Counted from the stretch's first letter, positions 15,665-26,531 are shown. The stretch is 64,000 nt of DNA from Tremella fuciformis (GCA_032768795.1 CP136490.1:620001-684000); one strand, 5' to 3'. Program-made: numbers and translations. Notes: generated by a model from the letters alone, not told the origin.

Positions 15665-16149
15665 GCCGGTGTCGAGGAGGCTAGGGGGGGAGAAAGGACC
15701 CTGCGCGTGGATCAGGCGCAGCGGGGCTCCCTCTGCCGTGTCTTTGTGTGATTGAACAGTTTGGCCGGTATATACTCTATGCTGAGTCGCTGTAGTCGAT
15801 GGTCTGAGCCGAGGTGAGCATTGTTGTGACGACGAGGATGCTTATGATGGAATGAGATGACTGCGCCGAAAACGTGGACATCGAAATCGTGAGGAAGGGA
15901 GAAGCGCGTCCGTCGGTCGGCTCCGGAGCTTTGGCCCATGATTGCCTCGGCTGTCAGAGACCTCATATGACAGCTGAGGGGAGTTGCATGGAGCATTTCA
16001 CTGCGGGTATAGATCAAGCTACAAGCCAAGTATCCCCTGATCAAGAGATCCGGTACGCCATCTTCCCCAGATAAGCCAACGCTCTTCCTTCTACTTTACT
16101 TCTTCATCCCCAAGTCCCATCATACCCCTGATCTCCTGGGGCAGAGCCC
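15665..16149. other. Intergenic, PMR1 promoter side
   Basis: Lies between the PMR1 start and the end of the HMG-box gene, both minus strand. Short open frames have no family similarity. It should contain the PMR1 promoter; no element is clear enough to name. Confidence 0.4.
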
Positions 16150-17039
16150 TCAGCTCCGGCCTGCCTGCCATTCCTCGTATCGCTTCTTGTTCGCCGCTGC
16201 TTTGTCCTTCCACTCCTAGTATAGTCAGCCATGCGCTGCCCGGGCCAGGGCAACCATTCACCTGTTTCTCGCTATCGCTCATCGCCTTCCATCGGTTCCC
16301 CGCCTCCTTGGCAACCGCCAAGTTTGCCTCACTCGCCTCCAGACCGGCCGTATCAACGGTGCCTCCCTCCCTCAGATCCTTCAAGTACTCGAAGAAAGCA
16401 GTAAGCGGTGCACCGGGGTAGCCCGGCTGCTCCCTTAGAGCCTGCTTGGCGCGCAGCTTGCCGCCCGGCACCGACAGCTTCTTGCCTGTAGCCTTCTCGA
16501 TGGCCTTCTTCGTCTCGGGGCTCAGGGACCCGTAGAACGACTTGTACGTCGAGTCGTATGCCTTCTTGGCCTCCTTGGCCGCGGTGTTGTACGTCTCTTT
16601 CTGCGACTCGGACAGGTTCTTCCATGCCTCGGAGACGGCCTGGGTTATACGCCCGAGCGTGGCTTTGCCGGTCGCAGGGTCTTTGAGCGCTTCTTTGTTC
16701 TGCGCGTAGAATTCCTTGACAAAAGAGCCGTAGGCCGTGACGGGCCCCTTGGGCACTTTCGGCACTGAGGGGTCTGATGTTCAGCCGCATTCCCAACAAG
16801 AGGAGCTGCCGCATCTGCGCTGGTCCATGAGAGCAACGGGGGCGTCAGATTCGGATCTGCGAGAGCAGGATCTGTCACTGTCGTCAAGCAGAGGTGAGGA
16901 TGGAGGGTAGGGTAGACGTTGGAGAGGGAGCGCGTGACCTACCTGCCTTCTTCGCCGCGACGACTGCGCTGCCGGCGAATGTCCTCACGCCCTGGCGAGC
17001 CAGCACCCCCTTTGGTCTGTACAATGCCAGTAGACTCAT
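16150..17039 (-). CDS. Mitochondrial HMG-box protein (mtDNA packaging type)
   Basis: Exon 1 (17039-16943) encodes a classic mitochondrial presequence, MSLLALYRPKGVLARQGVR then TFAGSAVVAAKKA: basic, hydrophobic, no acids. One intron of about 180 nt joins to VPKVPKGPVTAYGSFVKEFY, the start of an HMG box (AWKNLSESQKETYNTAAKEA, YDSTYKSFYGSL). A second box follows: PGAPLTAFFEYLKDLREGG, AGNRWKAMSDSEKQ. After a 46-nt intron it ends with EWKDKAAANKKRYEEWQAGR. Two HMG boxes behind a presequence is the architecture of Abf2/TFAM proteins that coat and bend mitochondrial DNA. An in-frame ATG 87 bp upstream exists, but the shorter start gives the better presequence. An extra exon inside the long intron (from 16887) is possible but would break the frame. 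Confidence 0.82.
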
Positions 17040-17323
17040 TTCTGCCGAGAATGTCGAAAGAGATGAAAGACAAGGTAAATCAGTGGTTGATGGATTGATG
17101 GCGGCGGGTTCAAAGGATATCGTCACTAGCGTTGTTGCGCCACCCGGTCAAAGGAGACTAATTTCCAAATTGGGTAAATCCAAAGACGCGTCTTCAAGGT
17201 CACTTCTGACTGCAGGGGGAGGCGTGCATGGAAGGGTTTATTGTCAGCGATTTACATATGCAGAGGCTGTGACTAATGGCAGATAGTACAACATAGAGTA
17301 GAACGTGGCGGAAATGCAGTGTG

Positions 17324-19723
17324 TCAAGTGCGTCCGGCTTTCTCTGTCACCTGGGTCCCATCGGTGCTACTCGCAGTCACCTCCTCCGATGGTTCAGACT
17401 TCGCCTCAGGTTGTGATGCCGAATTGACCTTGGCCTGAGCCTGAACCTCGGCACTCGCCCTTGCCCGCTTCCTCTCCCTGGCCTGGCGCCACCTGTCGCC
17501 GTACACTATGATCAGCTATGGACCAGCAGGTCGCGTGAAGAGATGCTCACTGCCAACGATAAACAGGCCGGCCGAGCTGAGCGCCAGAAGCCCGGCGAAC
17601 AGACTGTACAGGCCCCCATCCCCGAGGGCGTTCTGCAGCGGGAGACTGACTTGGGAGCAGATACAGGCCATGATACCTCGGATGAGCGAGTTGCACGAAA
17701 CTGCCGCAGCTGACCGGCCGGGGTTGGCGTCGACGATGTAGGCCAGTGTGGACGAATAGCAGAGCCTGAGGTTCAGCCTTCGCAAGACAGTCAGGAAGCG
17801 AGGTAGCGCACATGATTGAAAGGCCGCAAAGGAAGAGCGAGACGACAATGCCAGTCACGTTCGTGTGCTCTCCAGCGGTCCACGCATACGCCAGGAAGCC
17901 GCCGACCATGAGGGGCATGGCGGGAAAGGTGCTCTTGAGCCGCATCTCTGGGTTGGAGACACCGCCATTGCGCTTCTTGAGACGGGCAAGGATCCAGTCA
18001 GACCAGCGACCGCCGACGAGCGAGCCAACCATGCTGCCGACGCCGAAGGCCAAAATGACGACGCCAATGATGAGCGAGTTGTAATCATAAGGGGATCTAG
18101 CAATCAGACTTTCTAACCTTCTCTTGCAATTGGACTCACCGGGCAAGGGTGACCGACGCTGTGTAGGTGACAGTGTAAAACCCAGAGAACATGAGGCCCG
18201 AGCTGAACACAACGACGGCGTTGGCAGGTGTATGGAAGATGGACCACATGGTCGGCAGGGGGTTGACGTCCTTGACACCGGGTCGCACATCGTCTACAGC
18301 GGCGCGGGATCTGCCCCAAGGGATGTAGCGGACATACCAAGCCCGACGCTTCTCCACGGGCGCAATACCTGCTTCAAGATCGACTGCGTCCTCGCCTGGA
18401 TGATCGGTCGGCGGCAGCTCAGGCCCTGAGGTATTTCGGGATAGACTGGGAGTTGCGGGGTTTGTAGGCGGCGGTGTGGGAGCTGAAGAGTCGAGACCAC
18501 GAGCGAGTTTTCGCTGTTTCTTCTCCTCGGCATGAAGAGACCGCTTGATGGCTCGCTCCAATGCTGCTTGGTAGACTCGTGACCGCTTCTCGTCAGCCAC
18601 CGTCCCTTGTAGTTGTTCCAGAAGTCACCTCCTTGCGCCAAGTGTCCGGAAAGAAAAAGAACATGACCCATACCAGCCCTGCGAAGGCGGTCAGGAAGTA
18701 CAACGCGCTACGCCATCCGAAAGCCTGGTATCAGCGCGGCACAAGTACTCTGATCCGATCTGCGCACATTGCCCAAGCCGCCACCGATGAGCGGCCCAAG
18801 AGCGGGTCCGAGAAGAGGCATGCCGTAGAAGATGCCGAGCTGAGATCAGCCAATGCGATATATCTGTGCCGCGGGTCACCAACCTTTCTACCCCTCTCGC
18901 GTGGCTCATACATATCTGCCAGACTGCCAGCGCCGACGGACACGACCGCCGCACTGCCCACAGCCTGAATGACCCGAAACGCGATCAGGATTCTCATGTT
19001 GCTTGCTCGACTCGCGATCAAGCAAGCGATGGTGTAGATCTGATTGTCAGTCCGAAGGTGATCAGCGAGCAAGAAACGAACTCCGTAAGATACAGTGTAT
19101 ACAGTCTGTGAGTCAGAGGATGCCTGTTCTAATAGAACGACAACCCACTCTACGCCCAATTAGCTCAGCGGTCGACGCCCATAATATAGGTATAGCGCCT
19201 TGGAACCTGCTCGTCAGCCTTCCCAGTTTCAGAGAGGTACGCTCATGACTCACAGGATGTACAACGACACACTCAGACCGATCTGCGTATCGGTCGCGTG
19301 CAGGTCCTGCTTGACCTCATCGATGACGGGATTGTAGATGCTTGGCGCCATCAACGGTCCCAGCTGGCGATATCAGCCCAGCTGAGATTTGCAGCGCTCA
19401 GAGATGTGACTGACCACCGCTGTCGTCATCATTGCCAGCACAATGTTCTTCTTGGTCGTACTCCATTCTCTAGGGTCGTTGTCTACCGGCACATGCTCGA
19501 TGTCCACCACGAGGGCTTTGGGAGGCGGGCCGGCTGTCGCAGATGCCGCCGTGATCTGTGACTCGTCCCCGTCCTCGTCCTCATCCTCAAAGTGCGCGCG
19601 GTTGGCCGGTGGCGGGTACTGCTCTATGCTCCTCACGTGGGCCAAAGCCGACGTAAGGCGTGATGGTCGCCTTTCCAATGGTGCCGAAGATGGCTCCCCT
19701 CGCTTCTCGAGGTCCGAAGACAT
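17324..19723 (-). CDS. MFS transporter, DHA1 drug:H+ antiporter type
   Basis: A 12-helix major-facilitator exporter of the DHA1 (Qdr/Tpo-like) group, expected in the plasma membrane. The start at 19723 follows from the first ATG in frame. The N-terminus is hydrophilic and acidic (EDEDEDGDESQ), then DPREWSTTKKNIVLAMMTTA, the characteristic entry into helix 1. Later exons read ARERGRK-type loop residues (EPRERGRKVG), GWRSALYFLTAFAGLVWVM and FFFFPDTWRKEVTS, the DHA1 pattern at the end of helix 6. A long charged central loop follows (AALERAIKRSLHAEEKKQRK). The second half includes NSLIIGVVILAFGVGSMVGS and LVGGRWSDWILARLKKRNGG. The C-terminal tail is hydrophilic (ASAEVQAQAKVNSASQ). Many short introns make exact boundaries uncertain. 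Substrate is unknown. Confidence 0.8.
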
Positions 19724-19961
19724 GGTGTGCAAGCTGTCAAGGGGACATGTGAAGGTTGCTTCTTTTCACGTTGGTGGACCTGGCCTTTCGAGTCGCTCCG
19801 TCGTCGTCAAAGTTACGTGCTCGACAAGTAGTTGCATGCGTTCGCTTGGGATTCTGAATCGGAAGGTCCCCGCAACCAACCCAAAGAGCAGCATTTTACG
19901 CCCCTTCACTCGGAATTCGATCATTCCGACGATCCCAAACCCCGCATCCCGGTCAAAACCG

Positions 19962-19988
19962 ATCGGCCGAAACACTTTTTCGGCCGAT
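19962..19988. repeat. 11-bp perfect inverted repeat upstream of MFS gene
   Basis: ATCGGCCGAAA at 19962-19972 is the exact reverse complement of TTTCGGCCGAT at 19978-19988, with a 5-base spacer CACTT. Each arm itself contains the self-complementary core TCGGCCGA. It lies in the 301-bp gap between the MFS start codon (19723) and the stop of the next gene (20025). It could be an operator for a Zn2Cys6-type regulator (CGG/CCG half-sites) or an RNA hairpin in a 3' end; the sequence does not decide. Confidence 0.6.
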
Positions 19989-20024
19989 TCGCTCCTCAGC
20001 CAGGCGATCCGCTCGTCGCTGCAC

Positions 20025-21271
20025 TCATCTGCGCTTCTTCTCATTGGCGTCGAGAACAGACAGTGGTGAAGAGCTTGCTCACCTTGGGCTTCCGATCACC
20101 TGCCTCTTTCCTCTGCACGTTTCTGCCACCATCTTGACGCTTTCGCTGCTTGCCGCCGCCAACACTGTCGTCTGCCTTTGCAGATACCCTTTCACCGTGC
20201 TTCGCCGGATCCAAGATCCTGGCAAGCATCTGCCCGCCTCTCCAAGCGCCTCCCGACTTCGTCCTGACTGCCGCATGGGTTGGCATTCGCTCTGATGGCT
20301 CAATGACCGGCTCGGCAGGGATGCCCTCGGGCGAGTCACTACGCTCTGAGAGTGCGGGCGAGGTCGTGCGCCAGACTACGATCGACGATGTGCTGCTAGT
20401 TGGTGATGCAGGGCGTGGCTGACGGACGACACGAATCAGCCTCGGAACAGGAGTGAATACGGTCTCTATATACTAACCTCGTAAGTAGGCTTCAATCGCA
20501 TAGAACCCGTATGGATCCCGCCATTTCGACATCTTGATCTCTTGCCTCGGTGCATCCTCGATGCTGGTCTTGGGCGGTGAGGCTGGGCCGGGCTTAGGCT
20601 GGTGGGGCGGGAGCTGTATGGGCACGTCCTGCTGGGACCGTATTCGCCCAAGCGTCTCGTCCGGGGACGCGGTCAAATCATTAAGGGGGACGATTGCGCT
20701 CCAGACCGAGTCATCTCGCACAGAAATCAACCGTGAGCGCGCCGTCGGGGTGGACGGGGCGATGTCGACGAGCTCGCCGTCGCTGGATGCCATTTGGCCG
20801 GACAGGTCGACAACGTTTGCTATCACGGGAAGACGTTGAGACGGTGCGGTCGGACTGGTGCGCGGGGATGTGTCTTCGTCAATGTCGATAGTGGAGATAG
20901 GTATGGACGAGGACGATGAGTTCATGGCCGCCAGAGCTTCTTTGATTGGCGTCGAATTGCTTCCCAAGCGCAGAACGTCAATCGCCTGTCGTGATGCCGG
21001 GAAAGGGGAGCTCGCTCACCTTGTTCTTTTTCACCTTGGGCCGCTTCTTCCTCGCCGGCGTCGCGGTCATCCCCATGCCAAGCCCTTTGCGGCTCTCCTC
21101 CGCGCTTCCCGACCTAGCCCTCCTCCTCCAAGTCGACAACCCAGCAGCCGTCACAATCCCGGGCGTCGTATCCGAGGCTCGGCTTCCTCTGCGTCCTAGA
21201 AAATACCTATCCTGCGCCGCGACGAGGGAGGTCATATGGCCGTGAGATGGAGTCGGGGAAGACGACATCAT
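20025..21271 (-). CDS. Basic, disordered protein of unknown function
   Basis: No family recognised. The start is a double ATG at 21269-21271. The first exon is basic (GRRGSRASDTTPG, TPARKKRPKVKKNK). A 34-nt intron (GTGAGC to CGACAG) then joins in frame to AIDVLRLGSNSTPIKEALAA. The middle is Ser/Pro-rich with acidic patches (IPISTIDIDEDTSPRTSPT). A conserved-looking segment KMSKWRDPYGFYAIEAYLRG lies before the next intron. The last coding part is again basic (GGGKQRKRQDGGRNVQRKEA) and a 43-nt intron leads to a terminal KKRR. Clusters of Lys/Arg at both ends suggest a nuclear protein. Frame continuity over three short introns is the evidence that it is one gene. Confidence 0.55.
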
Positions 21272-21465
21272 TCTGGCTGTGATTGTAACAGTTCAACGAG
21301 GATATTGAGTGAAGAAAGGTCGATGATCTCCTAGATGAGAAAACAGTCGCGTCACCTGGCGGTCCGAGCAGCTCCCTTTTCTCTGTGAACTCGTCTTCGA
21401 CCGAGCCACCACGTAGCGCACTCATTCAGGTGCATACTGATACAACATACAAACTGACAATGACT

Positions 21466-22627
21466 CTATGCCGCATACTGTTCAGTCAGCGATCGGACTG
21501 TCAAGCATGCAAATGCGTACTCACACGAGTGAACGTCCGTCCGAAGAAGTCTGCCGCCCCGTTCCTCTTCTCCATGCCCGTGTCTTTTGGCTTGAACATT
21601 GCTCGAACAGCATCACTCATGCCAGCCTGCTGCGCCAAACGCTTGCGCTCTTGCTCTGCCAACTTCTCTTTCACCGAGCTGGAGACGGGTGGAGTCCCGC
21701 GACCGTTCGCGGAGATGACGGGCGCCGGACTGGAGGATGCTACTTCACGCTCTTTCTCGCGTTTGGGGGCCTTTGAGACGATCGGGGCCTCATTCGCATC
21801 CTTCGCTACGGCTTCCGCTTTCCTCTTTTTGCCCGACTTTGTCGCTGCTCGAGTGGTCAACAGGATCTCGAGCAGCGTCTCCTGCACCTCTCTCGGCGGA
21901 TTGATGGGCATGATGCTGTTAGGTGCTGTGGGATCGAATATCTGCCCGCAGTTCGGACAAGCAACTTTCGCCGCGTCTGTTGAGGAAGGGGGTGTAGGAG
22001 GTTTTGCCGCGCCGTTCGTGCCCTCAGAAGATGCGCCTGCCTTGACCGTGATGCCCTTGGAGAGATTGGGGATGACAGCACGGACAGCGGCATCGGAGAA
22101 TACGCAGCCACACGAGCGCAAAGCGATGAATGGTACTGATCCGGACATCTCCTTCATCGAAAGAGGGCAAGCGAACGGCGCTCGAAGGGGTACATTTGCC
22201 GTCGTGGATGCCGATGGTGGGGTGTACGAGGGATTGGGAGTCAAATTGAGGGTCATGAGATCCTGCTCGTGAGATCATGTCTCTCGCAAGGTCGCCCGCC
22301 CTGCAAGATGACAAGCAAAAGACATACCTTGAACCCTTTCAGATAACCGCAAATGACATCGCCGTCGCCGTACTTGCTCTTGTCGATGAAGTATTCAAGC
22401 ATAGCATCCTTGTTGTACAGCTTGCCAAGGGGATCGAGAACCACAGGTTTGGCCAAGGGCCTCTATCCGTAAGCTCGGCCCAGGACAATTTGTCGACTGT
22501 CGCTCACTCGGCTCAAGGCGCACAGAAAGAAAAGCTCTCGCAGGAGCTCTTTGTCCGTCTTCTGAGCATCGGCCTTAGTTCTGACCAGGTCACGTCTGTC
22601 GGGTATCGAACCGCCGTCGGCACCCAT
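21466..22627 (-). CDS. RTF2: Replication termination factor 2 family protein
   Basis: RTF2 proteins carry a split RING-like, C2HC2-type fold and act at stalled replication forks, and also in splicing in fission yeast. The N-terminus is diagnostic: MGADGGSIPDRRDLVRTKAD, then ELLRELFFLCALS, and after an intron AKPVVLDPLGKLYNKDAML and EYFIDKSKYGDG. The second part has CPLSMKEMSGSVPFIALRSC, GCVFSDAAVRAV and VACPNCGQIFDP, i.e. the zinc-ligand pattern. The C-terminal third is disordered and Lys-rich (SGKKRKAEAVAKDA) and ends FKPKDTGMEKRNGAADFFGR. A canonical GTGAGT donor with a CTGAC branch site suggests one more intron before a four-codon last exon (stop 21466-21468). Without that splice the protein would end at 21501. 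Confidence 0.9.
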
Positions 22628-23017
22628 AGCTGTATCCACCTTCGGTGTTGTGGTCCTGGAGATGAACGTCTTCACAGATCAGTCGGGAGTACCAAGCTTA
22701 ATGTTTATTGTTCCCCCCACTTACGGGCTTCTCGACCCAAACTGTTGCTTCTGCCTTCGTTTCTCTTTGTACTTCTCCTCATTTTCTCAAGATGATGCGC
22801 TGAGTTGGGTTTCTTTGGCGGGCAAGTGTTGTCAGCGAGCACTGAACGCCTGGTAAGTCCTGATTTTGTTCTCCGCCCTCTGCCAATCCTCCAACACCTT
22901 TCTACGGATGAAACAAATACTTCAGTTCTGCTACCGAGTGCGCATGAGCGATAACCCAAAATACCAATAAACTCACTGATCCTTCCTCTTCCTGTCACCC
23001 CAACTGCGAGTTGTATG
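22628..23017. other. Intergenic, RTF2 promoter side
   Basis: About 390 bp between the RTF2 start and the putative upstream exon described next. Open frames here are short and lack family similarity. It probably contains the RTF2 promoter. Confidence 0.35.
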
Positions 23018-23483
23018 GGGAGTCCGCTGACTCCAGGCGGTCCGCTACACACGCCTCCTACGGAACCTTTCGTCTCGCCTCGTCTCGGCAATTTCTCTTC
23101 TCGGTGAGCCTCAATCTCCTTTGCTTTCCTCATCCCAGCCTCGTCCCACCCATGTATCTCCTCTTGATATGATTCAACTTCAGCTCAATCCATTCTCTGA
23201 TGCTCTGCGTCCCCCTTCACTGTCATACTTCCTCACCTCAGTCTAAGTGCTTTCGACTAGCATTTGCAAAAATGCGAAAGGATGCGCGACGCGGACTGGG
23301 GACAGGGGCCTCTCGGGGGCTTCGTGAAGATGCTCTGTCGCGTTCTGTGACTGGCATTCAAGCGAAGAAAGCAATGTCAGTGGGGTGGAGGGCAACGAGT
23401 CGCGTGATTACCTGGCTTCTATGATCCCTCTGATATCGCGCCATGTGACAGAATGGTCGTATGTGCCGAGAGTTGACAAGTAG
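23018..23483 (+). other. Possible cryptic or broken multi-exon gene
   Basis: The stretch holds several coding-like segments that I could not join into one clean model. At 23018 an ATG opens MGSPLTPGGPLHTPPTEPFV and SPRLGNFSSR, ending at a GTGAGC donor. In a shifted frame, SPLDMIQLQLNPFSDALRPP follows. A later segment reads RMRDADWGQGPLGGFVKML, and a 34-nt intron-like gap (GTGACT to GTCAG) joins it to GVEGNESRDYLASMIPLISR and a TAG at 23481-23483. The stop lies only 15 bp before the ATG of the next gene, which is too close for an ordinary separate gene. It may be a pseudogene, upstream exons of the TAF13-like gene, or chance. Confidence 0.25.
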
Positions 23484-23498
23484 GGGCAAAGATTCACG

Positions 23499-25229
23499 AT
23501 GTCGGGCTATCCTGGCGGTCCGCCGGGTGGCTACTTCGGTGCAGCCGGCAACAATATGACGGGGCTGCCGAATATGCAAGGCTTGCCATTCCAAGTTCCC
23601 ATGCAGGGTCAGCAAACGTTCGGTGGCAGTACGAACATCAGCGCCGCGCACATCGCCCGGTTGACCGACTTTCACGACCGCCAGCAGGCTATGGCACAGC
23701 CGATTCCTCAACAACCGGTGCAGGCGGCTGCGAACTCCACAGAGATGCTTCAGCGTCTAGTTGCAGCTCTGCCTCCACAAGCACAGGATATTATCAGACA
23801 GAAGAAGTTGACCTCTACTCAAGTCATCACTTGGTTGAATTCGCCCCAAGGTCAAGGTGCGAGGGATCTCGCTATGAGGCAGTTGGGGATCGGCTCTCAG
23901 ACCTCGACGTCTCACTCTCCTGCCCCGCGATTCCCACCACAGACTGGCTTTCCGGTGAACCCGGCAGGGATGCCGATGTCAGCATTTCAACAGGCTGCTC
24001 CACTCTCGCAGGTCCAGGCGGCACCACAGGCGTCAAGTCTCCCTTCGACTATGCGACCGAATCAAGTTCATCAGTCAATGACACCTCCGCCTTCCGCTCC
24101 GTCCCCTCAGGCATCGAACCAGTCACGGCCCTCCACCGCCGGCGCGCAACCCGTAGGACATGCCGTGTCGCCTCCTGCCGCCCCCTCGCCCGCCCCGAGT
24201 GCTTCATCCTCAGCGGTCAAGAAGGAGGCAGCCCCCGTATCATCTGCTCGACCGGCTTCAAAAAAGCCCAAACCCAAGGCTCCCAAAAAGCCCACTCCCT
24301 CTGCGCCTGCAGCTGTCTTCGGAGCATTAGAGCCTCTTGTGCGGACGGCTTCCCCAGCCCCGCCTGCACGCGCCGCCACTCCCGCTCCCCCTGCGCCCGC
24401 TATCCCGGTCACACCTGCAGCGCCGGTCCCTGTCGTTGTTCAGCCTTCACTCCCCGCTAAAGCGCCCGAAGTGAGAGTCCCAGAGGTTACTCGTAAGGCT
24501 ACTCCACCTCCTGCTCCGCCACCCGTACCGGAGCGAAGGCGCCGCGATTTGGTCATGAGGGGCACTATGAGAAACGAGGGTAAGCATGGATCTATTCCGG
24601 GAGACGGCCGCTGATTGACCCAGTGTCGAGCTTGATGTATGGTGCCGGTGACGTACCAGATCCTGACATGGACTCAATCGAGTATATGGAAGACCTGGTT
24701 GTCGGGTTTTTCAAAGATTTGGTCAGTTAAACATTTGCTACGGTATTTGGCGGCTGATATACAGTGCCGGCCTGTCGCCCCAATCCGTCAAAACATCAAC
24801 GCACTGCATCAGGCCGTACCTCTGACTGAGGCGGTCATACGACATCGACTCGCTTCGTCTCCCGCCTTGCGCAAATACCTGGACCGGTTTGACACCATGA
24901 CGGCGATGTCGGTCGTGATCAAGAGGGCGAAGCGAGTCATGCAACCCAACAATGCCGATCTTGTGGCAACAGTCGGCAAGGACTTCCTGGAGCTCGACGA
25001 GGGCGCACAGGGTGCAGCGCCCAAGAAACGGCTCGGCCGACCTAGAAAGGGAGAGGAGCGGGGCAACAAGGACAAGGAACCCAAGGAGAGGAAGAAGGCC
25101 GGACCTCCAAAAGGTTGGAAGGCCAACCTCAATCCGGAGCAGCAGGCGAGACTAAAAGTGCTCGGGTACAAGCGGGGACCATACAAGCGCAAACCCATGG
25201 GCTCGATGCCTAAATCCGAACCAAGCTGA
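23499..25229 (+). CDS. TAF13: TAF13-like TFIID subunit with long N-terminal extension
   Basis: TAF13 forms a histone-fold pair with TAF11 in TFIID. The first about 350 residues are low complexity (MSGYPGGPPGGYFGAAGNN, many Gln, Pro, Ala). They contain one ordered-looking stretch (MLQRLVAALPPQAQDIIRQK, LTSTQVITWLNSPQG). The histone fold begins across an intron: RGTMRNE then VSSLMYGAGDVPDPDMDSIE and YMEDLVVGFFKDL, matching the TAF13 pattern (LMYGFGD, then a long helix). After a second intron come LTEAVIRHRLASSPALRKY and MSVVIKRAKRVM, the C-terminal histone-fold helices. A Lys-rich tail with an AT-hook-like core (RLGRPRKGEE) ends at 25229. Usual TAF13 proteins are only about 120-190 residues, so the size and the AT-hook tail are unusual. 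Confidence 0.72.
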
Positions 25230-25306
25230 GCGCGGTTGAACCGATCCACTGAGTTGTACAGCGAAAGGCAGTGTTGTCATACTAGCAGGAAGCATGTAGC
25301 CAGTGT

Positions 25307-26166
25307 TCATGGAGCTATCTTGAGACCTGTGTACTTGACGTAGACTGCAATCGCCGCCAATGCCAGGAGACCGCGTGATAGCGGTAATTGTATGATGGAC
25401 ACGATCCAGAGGGTGCCCATCGGCGGCCCCTGGGCATCAGCAGAGCGCTCAAGGTCAAACAAGACAGCTCGCCTGCGCTGTGACCACCGACCACGATGCC
25501 CGATTGACGAGCCATATGAGGCGCGCACCGCTGAACATGCAGGCGGACATGAGCAGGCTCCGCGTCAGAAAGTGAGCGGAGTGCCGAGAAGCTATCATCA
25601 GTCCCGCCAAGTCAAGTCCTCTCAGCGGAGGGCCATACTGTAGAAGACAATGAGGCCAATCACTACAGTCAGCAAGTCGGGACTCCCATGGCTGAAGAGG
25701 GGGGAGGAGCGTACCCGGCACAGCCGTGAAGAGGTGTTCTGCCAAGACGGACCATTTGGCGCGGTGCATATATTGCAGATGGACCAGTCTACGCTCAGCT
25801 CAGCTCACCCCTTACTGGAAGGTAGGATTGGGCGTACATGTCCAGCAGGAGGTAGAGGAAGGAGAAAGGGATGGTGAGCATGAGCGAGTCGAAGATCTCG
25901 TCCCACAGCTCGCTCTTAGCCTTGTCGTCGACCTCTTCGTCTTCGTCGCCATAGCCAGCTCCTGAACGGTCTAAGATTGGGGGCGGGGCATCGGGCGGCT
26001 CGAGCAGCGTCTTCTTGCCTTGGGTTTGATGGGCGGATGACGGAGTTTGCAGCGGAATGTCGGGTTCGCTGACTGAGTACGCGGAGGCGTCGTCTCTGCT
26101 AGCAGGGAGGGGCCGGCGTTGTCGTAGATTCGGAGGCGAGTCCGGCACGTCCTCGAGGATGGCCAT
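25307..26166 (-). CDS. Multi-pass membrane protein of unknown function
   Basis: No family named. The start MAILEDVPDSPPNLRQRRP is followed by an acidic, Pro-rich cytosolic-type region (GYGDEDEEVDDKAKSELWDE). Then come hydrophobic segments: SLMLTIPFSFLYLLLDMYAQ, then EHLFTAVPVIGLIVFY, then SLLMSACMFSGARLIWLV, and finally GTLWIVSIIQLPLSRGLLAL with AAIAVYVKYTGLKIAP at the very end. The four or five hydrophobic segments point to an ER or Golgi membrane protein. Four short introns are inferred; the third and fourth boundaries were set only by keeping the frame open. It converges on the TAF13-like gene with 77 bp between stop codons. Confidence 0.6.
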
Positions 26167-26531
26167 TGTGTTACTGCCCCGATGTATAGAAGTAATGAAC
26201 GGACCACACTTCAAAGTACAGGAAATCGTTTTCGCTGCTGGACAGCTCGGCAACTACCATGGCCGTCGCGTGCCGTTACTTCGACTCGGCGTTTGTTCAT
26301 TCTCATGACGCTCAAGACAGGGCCGTGTATGTACTATCCAGCTGCGCATCGCAGGCTGAATGACACGTCCGCGCTACGAGCCAAGTTCACAGGCGCAATG
26401 AGGCAACACCCTTCTCGGACGAAAAGATCAACGCAACAGCCAGTCGGTGCGGATCCCTTTCAGTGTAATGCTTGCATCCGCTTTTCTAGTGATGAAAACA
26501 TGAGCTGCAGATAGAAGACAAAGTTGGCCGC

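Noticed and set aside
16645..16887. Extra internal exon of the HMG-box gene
   Set aside because: It has usable splice ends but leads into the wrong frame for the HMG box unless a 33-nt intron is added. Skipping it joins presequence and HMG box cleanly.
19153..19215. tRNA-like 5' half (GCCCAATTAGCTCAGCGGT)
   Set aside because: The D-arm-like start is convincing by eye, but no T-loop (GGTTCGA) or closing acceptor stem follows at the right distance. The stretch also lies inside the MFS gene on the other strand.
23060..23110. Programmed +1 frameshift (antizyme-like) at TCTTCTCGGTGAG
   Set aside because: A +1 shift would join two coding-like frames, but the downstream protein shows none of the conserved antizyme region and the site is not a UCC-UGA type. 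A GTGAGC splice donor at the same place is a simpler reading.
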